NCBI GenBank assembly: GCA_009761415.1
Contig: QUOL01000003.1
Location: forward strand, 1,364,001-1,428,000
Length of the DNA stretch: 64,000 bases
Reading direction: 5' to 3'
DNA from: Sarcomyxa edulis
Taxonomy: Eukaryota; Basidiomycota; Agaricomycetes; Agaricales; Mycenaceae
Of this stretch, positions 24,759 to 36,654 are shown in pieces. A program made the position numbers and the translations under genes. Position 1 is the stretch's first letter; each line of letters begins with the position of its first letter. The notes under the pieces are model-generated. The model was not told the DNA's origin and made no database searches. It worked only from the letters and a program-made list of their open reading frames with translations.

Positions 24759-25971
24759 CCCAATATTCCCACACTTTCACCCCAGCCTCGAAGCGCTGAA
24801 ATTCGAAATCTGATCTCATCCATCGATGAAGAACTCACAACATCGATGACTGGCAATGCTATCCTAGTACTAAAATACCACAGCCAAGCATAGACAGGGG
24901 ATCGCGCTTTACAATCAGGACATCCGTGGTATCACCAGTGGCACCCCTCATCCAAGTAGGCTGCTCCGGACTTGCATCGACGACGATTCGCCGCTGACGA
25001 ACTGCCAGTGCTTGAGTTTCAAGTACGCTTCGTACCATAAGGTATCTGCGAGGCAGCTTCGATCAGCTTCGGAACGTCAGAAGACGTCCATATCGCGATA
25101 TCGTCTCATCCAAGTCTCATCGATCTCACTGTATAGTCCTCCCAGTACTCCTCGAGTGCTTCTCAAGTGGCAGATATATATCTTGTGACGTCGTCGTGCG
25201 TTCCGCGACGCTTTTCAATTTTGTCGCCACCCGAGATGTCTCCAACGATGCATGACATATGCATGTTCTTTCCGTTTCTCGACATAACTCTGTCTCACAA
25301 ATCCTATTTATCGGTTCTTTCCATTCAGATTATCAATACTGTATGAATTCTGTGCGATGCTCGGATCTCACCTGACTCTTAGCCATGTCACAAGTTTAAC
25401 GGTGGAGTTTGCCTCCCCACGATCCCCCTGCAGTCTTCGGACCGGTTGCAGACTTCCGATAGCTATCGCATTCTGCAGTCAAAAGCCTGACGGTACTTCG
25501 TGTCTTGCAATGGTGTCACCCAGGTATCCCGATCTCCTCTCAATGTCGAACGATGTTCCAGTGTGTGACTTGTACCAGCCCCCATCACTGGCAGGCAATT
25601 GTATATCTTCCTTTGTCAAGTTCCTGCCGATATCAAGTGGTTTAAACGCACCAATGGGTAGACCAGGATCTATTCAGTACTTCACTGACATCTCCTTGTA
25701 ATGTCAAGACAGCTCGAAGTGGACTTCGTTCGCGCTACCTGGGTCCTGACTTGCCTGACCCCGAGTTCTGGTTGGTGCGTATCAAGTTGACAACTTCTTC
25801 GAGATAACAGTAGAACTTCACAGCCGGCTACCCCCCGAGTAATCTAGTGCTATATAAGTCAGCCGTCTTGGTAAACCTCTCATCTACGATTCCTCTCTCC
25901 TCGGTCTGCCCTATCAGCTCATACACCACTCATAGCTGTCAGTGAATCCGGTCATCCCTTCATCTCTGAAA
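24759..25971. promoter_or_regulatory. Divergent 1.2 kb intergenic region with TATA box
   Basis: It lies between the starts of the minus-strand membrane protein and the plus-strand gene at 25972. TATATAA at 25851-25857, 115 bp before the ATG, is the probable TATA box of the plus gene, and a C/T-rich stretch follows it. No coding sequence is supported. Confidence 0.5.
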
Positions 25972-26838
25972 ATGCCTCCCATCGACTCATATAGCCCTAA
26001 CAAGACCAGTATCAGTGTGCGCAAGTTTACCTTCTTTGCCATAGACCTTGCTAACAACTTATATAGTTCTCCTGGCCGCCAGAAGTGACTGGCCTGGAGC
26101 GCATCATGTTATCAGCCCAAGGAGACCTTCAAAGAGTACTCAGGTACTTTCACTCCTTTGACTCATCTCATATTGTATCGATCTCACTATCGTTTCTCAC
26201 CATCCAGCGCATTCTTCGCAAGCCCCATATCCATCTCCCTCGTCTACTCCCACACTTTCCTCCAGAAATCGCCAGACCTACCGCCTAACCCCCTCGCCCT
26301 CCCGAATTCCACCATTACATTTACCGCATCCCCCGAAACACCCATCATTCAAACCCGTCAAGTTCATCTTCAATGCAAGCAAAAAATTGTATGCACCGCC
26401 ACATCAACAGTACGCGTTACTTCACCCCAATGCGCCCATCTGTTCTTCGAGGAGAAATACGCTATTGGGCAGATGTTTCGTCAGATGCAGACTCCACCAC
26501 AATTCGAGCTGGTGGAAGTGGGATTCGGGAATGATCAGGGCGCATCTGCATGGAATGATCAGCTGTGGAGGAAGTATAAATTGACGATGCCCGGATTCGA
26601 ATGCGACATTTTGGAGGTCTTCCCTTCCAGGAAGATGTTCCTCAGCGGACAAGGATGGTTGGCGGAAGAGACTCCAGTTGAGGTGGCCAAGACCTATTTT
26701 GAGAAGGACGTTGTCGGCGCCACACACTTCTTGGGGTTTCCTTTCAGTCTCCCAGCAGGTCTGGTCATGACTTTTGACCTCTTGTTCCAAATCTTACTCA
26801 CGTTTGAGGTTCTGATATTTTGTATCGGTCGACCATGA
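25972..26838 (+). CDS. Hypothetical 250-aa protein with C-terminal hydrophobic helix
   Basis: Exons 25972..26016, 26067..26143 and 26208..26838 join in phase to 250 aa. The sequence reads as folded protein (FSWPPEVTGLERIML near the start, GQMFRQMQTPPQFELVEVGFG and PGFECDILEVFPSRKMFL in the middle). It ends in a roughly 30-residue hydrophobic stretch (LPAGLVMTFDLLFQILL and on) that could anchor it in a membrane. I do not recognise a family or a catalytic motif. The sharp switch to a hydrophobic end could also mean a missed last intron, so the C-terminus is less certain than the body. Confidence 0.6.
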
Positions 26839-27121
26839 TTCGTGATACGGCGATAGCATTCCGCAGATAGACTAATTTTTCGCTATTTGGTATGAATGGT
26901 ATAGTAGGATTGCAGGTTTCCTAGTAGATGAACTGGATGTAGCAGTCGTCGTAGTGGCAAATACACTGAGGGCGTTAGATATAAGTAATATACAATCACG
27001 ATCGTGTATGGTGATAAAGTGACAGGAAGATAATACAAGACATGGAGAATAGCCTATTTTTGAGATATATATAGCTTAGGAAGCAAAAGCAAAAGAACTG
27101 GTAAATGGATGTCAAGTACGA

Positions 27122-28697
27122 TCAGATAAACTTGGATGAATTCCGAGACGGAAGTTCATGTGGGCTGGTAGGAGGGGTCATTAACGGACCAACACTTGGA
27201 TTTAGACGCTTATAAGCATGGTGGGTCGTTGTTGAGACATTGACGAACGTCTGAAAATTTGGCAAACCAGAAGACCTTGTCTGCGGATTGTCAAACGTAG
27301 CCTTACCTGTTTATTTCACGTGGTATCAATACTGGCAGCAGGCTTATGAAAATACACTTACTAGGAGCGCTTACCGCGATTCTTCGACTTGCATATTTGG
27401 AGGGATCCACAGGCGTAGCACGGAATCCCACACGGTAGTTCATCCCTCCGTTATTGTCCCACCACTCCCCTCCACCAGCCTGAGACTCAGTCGAGAACCG
27501 GACGACGAGTAATAATATTTTTTCATGCAGCCTCTCCATGCAATGATCAAGCCTGATTGCAAATGCAAAGCGATCCCATGGTGATGCTCGTCCCTCAGAA
27601 TTCTCACCGGGCCCATCCCGAGAGAGCTCCGGGAGGGAACTCACATACCGGGCTGGGACTTCCGATGTGATTTCCCAATCGTCCAATGTGAAGCGTACGA
27701 TTACGAATTTCTCGTAGGCAAAATTGCGCACCAGGACTGTTCCTGTCAGACTCAGAAGAGTCTGGGGAGCACTTCCCTGGGTAGGAGGAGCGGGAGATTC
27801 GAGAGAAATTTTCTCTAGATAAACATTCGCATCGAGGGGAAGGTGTCTGGGGGGTATCGCAGATGTTTTGTTATGATCGATTTCCAGTGTCATTTGATGT
27901 GTTTTGGTAGGAGGAAGACGGGGGAAATGGAGAGCATCGTGTTTCTGGGTGGATTCGCCCTCAGTTTCGGTCTCTGTCTCGTCATCTGGAGGGCGAGATA
28001 CTGAGGTAGGTTTCCCGGTTCGCTTAAAGAGACGTACGCTCGTAAGGCCTTCGTCATTGTCTGCGAAATGTACGACCTTGGGGGAGCCCAAATATTCATC
28101 ATTTGTCAGGGAGGGTGCGGAACGCGTACGTAGATGAAGACGTGGAGGGGACTGAGAGGTCTCGATGCGAGGATGAGACGATTTTAAAGATGGCTTTAGA
28201 GGTCTACCATTTGGTAGTATAGTTGGAGTGTAAGGCGGGGTCATCGGCTTTTGTGGGACAGAAGATGGACGTCCACCATCCGATAAGAAAGATGTCAAAA
28301 TAGGCAAAGCGATAGAACTTTTGTGATGGGAATTGGTATCTGGGGCGAGACTCGAGTTCTCCGTGGAGTTCTGTTGCTCTCCGTGAGGAGAGTAATAGAT
28401 TTTGGTGCTGCGGGAGGCAGAGCGTGCAGACTGAAGGTGAAGGATTGTATCGCGTAGCACATCGTTTGATGTTCGCGAGTTCGTGTCATCTGTGCTATCG
28501 TAGTGAAACTGGAATCCTGGGGGCTCCGATTTTATCGTTGCCATTGTCAACCTACGAGAAATCCCTGTAGATGATTCGAGAGAGCCCAGTTCCTGTTCGT
28601 AAGAGCGCGTCCGACGGTGAGTTGGATATAAACGTCCAGGGTACTGAGAGTTAGAAATCTTCATCGGGGAGTCTATACTGGATAAGGAAGACGACAT
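27122..28697 (-). CDS. PP1 regulatory/glycogen-targeting subunit with CBM21 domain
   Basis: Exons 28697..27375 and 27301..27122 give 500 aa. The intron is supported because the second exon yields an in-frame Ser/Thr-rich tail ending RNSSKFI. The N-terminal half is disordered. KVVHF at residues 207-211 fits the RVxF motif that docks protein phosphatase 1. Residues about 295-426 form a CBM21 (PPP1R3/Gac1-type) domain, with VLVRNFAYEKFVIVRFTLDDW, WDRFAFAI and EWWDNNGGMNYRV. Proteins of this type bring PP1 to glycogen and glycogen synthase. An earlier stop reached by reading through the intron (at 27303) is not the likely end. Confidence 0.85.
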
Positions 28698-29605
28698 TGG
28701 GCAGGCTACTCTGATACTCCAACGTTAGCATCAAGGCGGGAGCTTGCAGTCACAAATCAAAAAGAAAGATACCTAGATAAGGATTCTTGTTGGCCTATGA
28801 TCAAAGTCGAGAACCTTTCATGACAAGTTTATAGTAACGCGAGCAGTGCGAAAAGAATGACGTCAGAAAAATGTCATACACAGACCGAGAGCTTGATCAA
28901 GCTGCGATGGCTATTCCTATTGATGTTACCTTAAATATGGTCACCGTGCGGCGTAAGCATCGGTGAAAGATACGAGATACGTACAGTGGAGCCAGCACTG
29001 ACTTGAATGGGAATGCCAGAAATAACCCGAATGAGTCGAAGCGCGAGTGTGAGACCTCGAGATAGATGGCCCATTGTCTGGAAGGTCTATCTACCAATTG
29101 GATCAAATCGAGACTTCGAACGCCAGTGAGTGTGTGGCTTGGAAGTCGTTTGTGACTTCTAATCAGCGAATCAAGATGTTCGACGAGGAGACCTCAAAAC
29201 TCACCTAGATTAGGCTCCAGCATTCAGCCTGGTTTTGATGCGGACGGACCCTTGAAATGAAGTGTAGAGTCATTGACAGCCTCCATCAAGCCTTCATATG
29301 CTTTACCGGTGAAAACTTAAAAGTGACTAGCGAGAAATTCAACGAAAGCAAGGCGGAGACGACCACAGAAGCAAGGGAGTGAAAGGAAGTCCTAAGGTTG
29401 AGCGACATGAGCAGAGGACACTGGACAAGATGTATGGAGGATTGAGTAGCACTTAAATCGAAGCTCAGTGAGAGCAGCCTGAGTGACAGTCACAAATGTC
29501 AGGACATCGAGCGGAGATGCTCCGGGCAGACCTTGCAGGCGCCGAAAGTAATAACGACAAATAGATAGCACGTGATTCGAAGGTTTATAAATACATCTTC
29601 GGGAA
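28698..29605. other. Intergenic region upstream of the CBM21 gene
   Basis: It contains the promoter and leader of the CBM21 gene and the 3' flank of the first aldo/keto reductase. Short open frames on the minus strand (28897-29106) show no protein-like pattern. Confidence 0.5.
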
Positions 29606-30906
29606 CTAATCTACGTCCACGGGATTCCAGCTCACAGCTCCATCCTTGCCCTTGTCCAAGCTATCGAGTTTCTGCATATCCATCTCGTCCAATTCAAAAT
29701 TATAAATGTTCGTGTTTGAGTGGATTCGAGACGGTGTTGCACTTTTTGGAAGCGGAACGAAACTGTGACCAAGTGTGTCAGTGAGTCGATACGAGAGTGC
29801 GGCAAGGAAAAGCAATGCACCCTTTTTGAAGAGACCACCGAAGCAAGATATGAGCAGGGTCTCTATCATACTGCAAACATATATCAACCTGTGGCATCCG
29901 AAGGATCAGAGATGATGCTGCTTACCTTCCTAGCTAACTCTTGTATGACCGGATTCTTCATGTCACCCCTGAGCATAGGGCAATATGCTTGCACTACAAT
30001 GTTGTGCTCTTTGCAGTACTCCACTATAGATTTCTGTTGACACAATGGATGGACCTGCACAATACAACGGTAAGCGGAGCGCAATGACAAGTATCGCAAA
30101 AGAAAACAACATACTTCGATCTGGTTGACTGCAGGCGGCTCCAGTCTTGCACTCATGATTTCTTCCAGATGTTTGACTCCGCTGTGAACGAGTGTATTGA
30201 CAGGACATGAGCAAAGGAAATAGTAACGTACTTACTAATTGGAAACACCGACGGTCCTGATCTTTCCGGCCCTCTTGGCATCCAAAAGAGCTCTGTATGT
30301 CTCAAGACGAAGTTCTTTTCCACCAAGAGGATCGTGAATAAGGAACAAGTCGAGATAGTCTATCAATGCATGAGTTCAAGGAAGGCCCAGGACAGAAAAT
30401 GGCGACAGAATGTATCAAGACATACCGAAACCGAACTTTCTGAGAGATTCATCAACGCCCTTGAGGGTTGGCCCGTACCCACGACCACTGCCTTTGGAGG
30501 TGCACTTTGAGGCTGTTGTCCCTCACATTGAGAATATGCTTTGCGCTGGACTAGAGGGAAAAACGTACTGATGAAAATATCCTCTCTATCCAGTCCACTC
30601 TCACGGACAGCTTCCCCCACATCCGCCTCATTCTCGTAGTACTGAGCGCTGTCTACATGTCTGAAGAAGGTTACGTGAGCTTCTAGTTTTGTCGGGTCGT
30701 GGAACTAGACAGTCGATACCTATATCCAGCCTTCAGTGCTTCGAGCACGGATCCTTTGGCTGAGTAGTTCTCAAAGACGCCAAAGCCCAGTAAAGGCATA
30801 GAGTGACCTTATCGCAAATGTCTTGTTAGATGAAAACACTAACTATTGGGTTTGACCACATACCAGAAGAGAGGCGGACTGTCGAGTCAATTGTCAAGTC
30901 TGTCAT
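29606..30906 (-). CDS. Aldo/keto reductase, tandem copy 1
   Basis: The start at 30906 encodes MTDLTIDSTVRLSSG and, after an intron, HSMPLLGFGVF, the usual AKR opening. Several short introns follow. The catalytic tetrad is visible: Asp and Tyr in HVDSAQYYENE, Lys in SKCTSKG, and His in FLIHDPLGG. Cofactor-binding parts include GVSN, QIEVHPLCQQ, VQAYCPMLRG and FVPLPKSATPSRI near the C-terminus. The stop TAG is at 29608-29606. It is a soluble NAD(P)H-dependent carbonyl reductase of the GCY1/prostaglandin-F-synthase-like group; substrate is unknown. Its tandem partner lies 314 bp upstream and shares exon order and most motifs, so the pair arose by duplication. Confidence 0.88.
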
Positions 30907-31220
30907 GTTGGCTTTGGGAACTCGGGGAATGGCCCTGGCGCTAGAGTCGTTGGAAGAAATATATATACCATCGTTCCCGCCGCCACCATCTATCTTTGAC
31001 CGTGAGCTCCATAAGTTTGTGCTTACATTCCTTGGGAAAACTCTCTTTCTTGGTAGAACCATTCGTGCTGAATGAGAAGCTGCGAAAAGCCCCGTGTCGG
31101 ATCTCCCCATACACCAGAAATTAGGGCGCACGAACATCTGATTTCATTGAGTAGATCAGTGGGTACAAATACAACAAGGCTGAATACACTCTACAAGTCT
31201 TCTCGTCTGGTATAGTTCCT

Positions 31221-32566
31221 CTATTCGGCCTCGACGGGATTCCAGCTAACAGCGCCTTCCTTACCCTTGTCCAAGCTATCAAGCTTTTGCAAATCTGTCT
31301 CATCGAGCTCAAAGTCGTAGACTTGAGCGTTGGAATGAATACGAGACGGGGTAGCGCTCTTGGGAAGTGGGACAAAGCTGGTGGATTCAATACATGGTTA
31401 GGATACGGTGTGCATCAGAAGAAGAAGAAGAAAGCACTTGCCCCCTCTGGAGAGACCAACGAATCAGGATCTGAGCAGGGTCACGTTTGTGCTGAAAGAC
31501 CGGAATCACTGGTCAGATTTCTCTATCAGGAGAGTTGTAAGAATAGAAGGCTACCTTGGCAGCGATTTCCTGGAAGACAGGGTTATCCAATTGCCCTCTG
31601 AGGATGGGACAGTATGCCTGAACGATTATCGAGTGTTCGTTGCAATAGTCCACAATGGCTTTCTGCTGGCAGAGCGGATGAACCTGTAGAATGTCATGTT
31701 GGATGATGCACACGAGCGGGTAAAGATCGAAGAACGGGTACCCACTTCGATCTGATTGACTGCAGGAAGCTCCAATCCTGCGTTGCGGATTTCCTCGATA
31801 TGCTTTACACCACTGAATGCGGATGTTAGAACTAGACTTTCGAAACATGTGATGGGACTGCGCGTACTAATTGGAGACACCGACGGTCCTGATCTTCCCG
31901 GCTTTCTTGCAGTCGAGAAGCGCTCTGTACGTCTCGAGGCGAAGAGTCTTGCCAGAAAGAGGGTCATGGACAAGAAACAGATCAATGTAATCTGTCGGTC
32001 GATTAATCAACTCCGGATCTTCAAAGGCTGCGTGCAAGAAACATACCAAATCCGAACTTTCTCAAGGACTCGTCGACGCCTTTCAAGGTCTTGTCATACC
32101 CGTGGGTCTGTGAGACACATTTAGAGGCTAAGGTCACATGGACCAGTCAGCAAAAGAGTGCGAGGTGAGGTGTGAATGAAGACATACTGATGAAGACATC
32201 TTTCCGGTCTAAACCACTCTCGCGGACAGCTTCTCCCACATCCGCCTCGTTCCTGTACACCTGCGCACTATCTACATGTCTGATCCGGACAGAATCAAGG
32301 GCACATAGATCAGTTCATGCGAGAATCACGTTGAGATTGGGACACTTGCCTGTATCCCGCTTTGAATGCCTCAAGTACGGCTGGTTTTGCTGAGTAGTTC
32401 TGATACACACCAAAGCCAAGAAGGGGCATCGTAAACCCTGTACAGAATTGCATTCGTCAGCCCAATATGACGCGAGACAATCAAGACACCAAAATTCGGC
32501 GCGTTCGTGTGTATCATGCCCACCTGAGGAAAGACGGCTCGTTGAATTGATAGCGAAATTTGCCAT
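31221..32566 (-). CDS. Aldo/keto reductase, tandem copy 2
   Basis: The start at 32566 gives MANFAINSTSRLSSG, joined over an intron to FTMPLLGFGVYQNYSAK. Asp and Tyr lie in HVDSAQVYRNEADVGEAVRE, Lys in SKCVSQTHGYDK, and His in DLFLVHDPLSG. HPLCQQKAIVDYC, VQAYCPILRG and a C-terminal GKEGAVSWNPVEAE follow; the stop is at 31223-31221. All tetrad residues are intact. The two AKR copies differ at many positions but keep the same architecture, so both are probably functional rather than one being a fresh copy. The role is likely detoxification or secondary metabolism, by family inference only. Confidence 0.88.
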
Positions 32567-34643
32567 GGTGGACACTGAGATAGGACTTGAGCTTTCGCTA
32601 GTCAAAGGTATCCTGAGTGCGAATGTTTGAACGACGAGCTTTAAATAGTTGCAATGTGGGAGGACGTGGGTCGGAGGTCCTCAGTGGGTCACTGCTGACT
32701 GATCAATGGCTCTATCTCCACGGACACCATGCAGCACCTTGCTTTCACGATGTCCTCATACTAAACTCACCGTTCTTTCTCCGCACTTGAGTGACATCTG
32801 GTCAACCGAACCTGGGTCAAACTATGCTTTTCTTACGGCGGCGTCGACATTTTCTCGGTATTGACTGTTCCCGGATTCACCAGCAGCGCACTAGCAACAC
32901 TGATGTCAGTGGCATCATCACTAGATGCAGAGCCTTGAACAAGTCCTCGAAAAAATTGGGTCTAGTCCGCGGATGATGGCACTATCAACGCAGGTTTGAC
33001 AGCGACCAGCGACGACATGGCGATGAGTCTCGACTCTTCTTCTCATCGAGTGCAGTCTTCACTGGGATATGTTGGAATCTGATACCTTCGATACAACGTT
33101 GCCTTGGCCCTTGAATGTCTGGAGGATATGTCAAGTTGGTGAAATCTCTGACTCCGAGTCGGATAGCGCCCATGAAACCTCTTGCAACGTCCGAACACAT
33201 TGCCAGCGGCTTCCTCTTGCAAAGGTCTGTATTCTAATACTTATATGCTTGATTTTTACTGAAACTTGAGTATATAGATAGTCCTCGGGCACTTCTTTTT
33301 ACATTTGGCTCTCCTACCTAATTATATTAGGATCTGGCGGTCAAATAAATCCGGGCCAATACATGACCGGGACCCGCTGTAAAGAACGGTCCGCACAACA
33401 CTCCCGGGGATAACCTCTAACCTAACATTACGATGTGGAAGGATTTGCATAAATCCCTGGAGAAAACATTGAAGCTTGGAAGGTACGATCTAATTCCGGC
33501 TCTCGAGGACTTCCGAGGAAGACGGTGGCAAGGAAACAATATGGGTCTTGCCTCCTCGATATTAAAATCGGCGTCGGACCGGGTCTCGAGAGCAAAGACG
33601 AAGATGGACCTCGGGGAGGCACGCGACTTTGTCCAAACGAACTGATCGCGATCACCATACTCGGGGACTTAAAAATGTCGAGAGGCTATACTTAGTCTGA
33701 GTCAGTCGCTCTCTTGCCAAATGCATCTATTGATTCTATTCTATCCCAAACAGTCTCATCAGTACAACCACGGAAGACGATCTGGAACATGCATTGTTAG
33801 CGTTCGCAGTGGTTCTGTTACCAAGCCCTCCACCAGAGTGGAGGTATCATGGAGTGAGTTTTTGCATGATAACATCTTCGAAATACTAACTCCATCCGTA
33901 ACAAGGCATCAGCCACACAAATGTCAACATCCCTCGACCGTTCTCCACTATGGGGCCGCGCGGACTGGACAGAAATGCGGAGACCTGCGATACTAGAAAT
34001 TCGAGAGACGCGCATTGTTTCGCAATGAAGATGACACTCAGATTATCAAGCTGTCCTGTTTATTTTGAGTCTGCTGCGTTAACGGGGGACTAGCCGTACC
34101 GTGGTCTCCGGTCACCAGTTGCTGCTTGTTAGATTATCCAGTCTGTTTCAACCTTATAACTCTATTACTCGTCCTACTAAACAAGGAATGTCTTTGAGAG
34201 TGGCAGTTCTTCACCTCGGCGACGATTCTGAGGTTAGTATCTAGTGACGACGCTGAACATTGTCCGGAATATCAATCACCCCCGGTGAGTGGATTCTGAG
34301 GCTCGTTCCATTCTAGCTATCTTCAGATCGACTCAAGGATACAAGGGTGGGGACTATAAACCTCGGCGCTCGCTGTTTCCAACGGTCTGCTCCACTGCGC
34401 CACACACTGCCTCTGATGTTCTTCGTCCGGTATCCAGACGGCGACGAAAGAGCGGATCCTGGCCATAGATTATAGCAAGGAATGCAGACTTTTGAGACCT
34501 TGAAGTTGACCTTCCCACCCTCTTTGTCTTCGTTCACTGGGCGCTAGCGTCACTGGAAGTGTGACCGATTTTCCATCCTTCTGTTTGTTTCTCCCGCGGG
34601 ACGGTTTTTCCAAGGTTTTTCTATTTCAATTTTGTTCGTTCAG
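32567..34643. other. Gene-poor 2 kb region
   Basis: This is promoter sequence for the second AKR near the left end, then no supported gene. TATAAA at 34355-34360 on the plus strand may belong to the membrane protein gene that follows, whose 5' end is unresolved. Several short frames (70-90 codons) show no conserved features. No repeats or transposon ends were recognised. Confidence 0.4.
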
Positions 34644-35546
34644 GGTATACGTCGGAGAAACAAGACTAGTGAGTTCTCTACACTTGCATGTTGAGAAATC
34701 GCAGATCGAACTTACCTAATATGAACGCGCAGCAATACCTGCAGGTAAGATATCTCTATGTTTATGCTACCTGTCACTAAGATCATCTAATGTAGGTGAT
34801 CAGTGTAAACCTCCGATCGAGCCCCACCTTTCTCGCAGCATCGAAAGTGCCGACCAGAAGAAAGTGTGTTATCCCTTCCTCATCATCTTTTATATTTTTA
34901 AATAACATCATAGATCTAGATGCTCGCGATAATCCGACGGTCACTAAGCGTTCATAACCCGTCTGTCATTGGCTCTATCGTGGCAGGGGTCATAGGAGGC
35001 GTCTGCACGCTCGCGGTCATCATCATAGTGACGATCGCGCTTCTTCGAAGGCGCGGGGATCACAACGAGGAGGACGAGGAATTCGGATCTCAAGCTGATT
35101 CTGATTTCAAGCGGCTTAACGAGATGCCACCTTTACCTCCAGTGTTTTACAAGTATGGGAATTCGACAAAGCAGGCAAAGCAGCCTACCGTGACAGAGAA
35201 AACTCAACCGTTGGATTCAGCGCAGCGGAACGAAGATGAGCATGCTGAGCAGTCGTGGTTGTCTTTGCACGACGAGAAATCTAGCGCTCAGCAACCTGGA
35301 CACAGGTGGAAGCTACATCGTGTACCAGTTCCTCGGCTTTCGTGGTTTCCCGCCAGTCCACGACGCGCATATTTCACACCTGGCCACAATAAACGCCTTC
35401 CGCAAATTCGCAAATCGCGGATTGGACTACCGAATCGACCACCACGTCTCCCGAGATTCACAGAAATGAATGAAGAGCCAGACTTGACTCAAAGATTGGA
35501 CAGTTTGATGACACGGATAGAGACCGAGTTCAAGGATGATTTATGA
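34644..35546 (+). CDS. Single-pass membrane protein, 5' end unresolved
   Basis: The last exon (34920..35546, 208 codons) is firm. It has a 20-residue Gly/Val/Ile helix (IGSIVAGVIGGVCTLAVI), then RRRG and a cytosolic, charged, Pro-rich tail ending in a short acidic helix. Upstream, 34796..34863, a 12 nt exon (34733..34744) and 34644..34668 join in phase with GT-AG borders and would supply a short ectodomain end (IPAGDQCKPP). A further 5' exon with the ATG and signal sequence must exist but was not found. If these upstream exons are wrong, translation could start at 34920. Agaricomycetes have many such one-helix surface proteins of unknown function. Confidence 0.55.
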
Positions 35547-36654
35547 GGACCTGATGATGAATTCTAGGCTACGATCTCGAGTAACTGGGCACGACTTGAT
35601 TGATCTATATCGTACTTAGGACGGACATCGCTAGATAACTTAGCGTAAACCTCTTGAAGGCATATTAGTAACGAGGTATACATTCCAATACAACGCAAAC
35701 CTTCATGTTGGGTATAGAAGACATGCCCAACCTTTGGTGACCCTGTCGTGAACAGTCCCTTGATGTTTCTGACGAAGGAAACATGTCGAGCCACTGGCAG
35801 ATGCGATAGAAATAGACCAGAGCATATTACAAACAATCTGTCCTGTTTCCCGAGACTGACAAAGTTCAAGAGACCCCAGAAAATCCAAAAAGAGACGGGA
35901 CAAGGAACAAAACGCCGCGGGACGCCACAAGCCGGTTTGGTCCTGTATCCAGAGTACCTCGACGTGTGTACGTTGTGCGGCATGTCGAATACAAGTCTAG
36001 TGCATCATTTCGTGTGGCTCATGGGATCTAGATTCCAGAATTTAAGTACCCCAGGGTCGACGCATCATGCTGGGGGGTCCATGCTGCTGCATGCGAATGC
36101 GTAAAGGCATGGAAAAGATGCCGAATGATGGCAGAACGCGCAAACGTAGGATGTCGTGTATCTGTGCACGTATTGGGCGTCAAAAAGTATTTGACATGGC
36201 GGATGATCAGTTTGCAAAAAAAATTGCCTGGGAAAAGAATAGGAAGATCAGGCAACCTGATACTGATCATGAGCTTCAAAAGACCTTGCAATACGCAGTA
36301 AACTCGGGCGTACCTACAGGCGTGGTGTGAAACATCGTTTTTCTGATGAAGTTGTGAATTGTGTCATGGGCTCAGGGGAAAAGGACGTGCATGATGGTGC
36401 TTTGCAATAAACACGAATAAGATGGTAGAATCGAGTATATGATTCTAAAATATCAGAAGGCGGCGATCGGAGACTCGACCATTAACAGGTACAGCATTCT
36501 CACCCAGCGATGCAAATTGGAAATTCAGTACATTCAGGTGTCTCGTCGTCTAGAAGGGAGTATGAGAAGGAATGAAGGACAAGAATCAATTTGTCGAAGA
36601 AAGTCCTCTGGCCTTGCCCCTACACACCGCAATCTTCCATTGCAGGTGTAGAGG
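35547..36654. other. Intergenic region, convergent
   Basis: It lies between the 3' ends of the membrane-protein gene and UCH37. A 139-codon minus-strand frame (35564-35983) overlaps a comparable plus-strand frame and has no recognisable features; neither is called. Confidence 0.45.

Noticed and set aside
35564..35983. 139-codon minus-strand open frame
   Set aside because: Overlaps a comparable frame on the other strand; no recognisable domain or hydrophobic pattern with clear start context.
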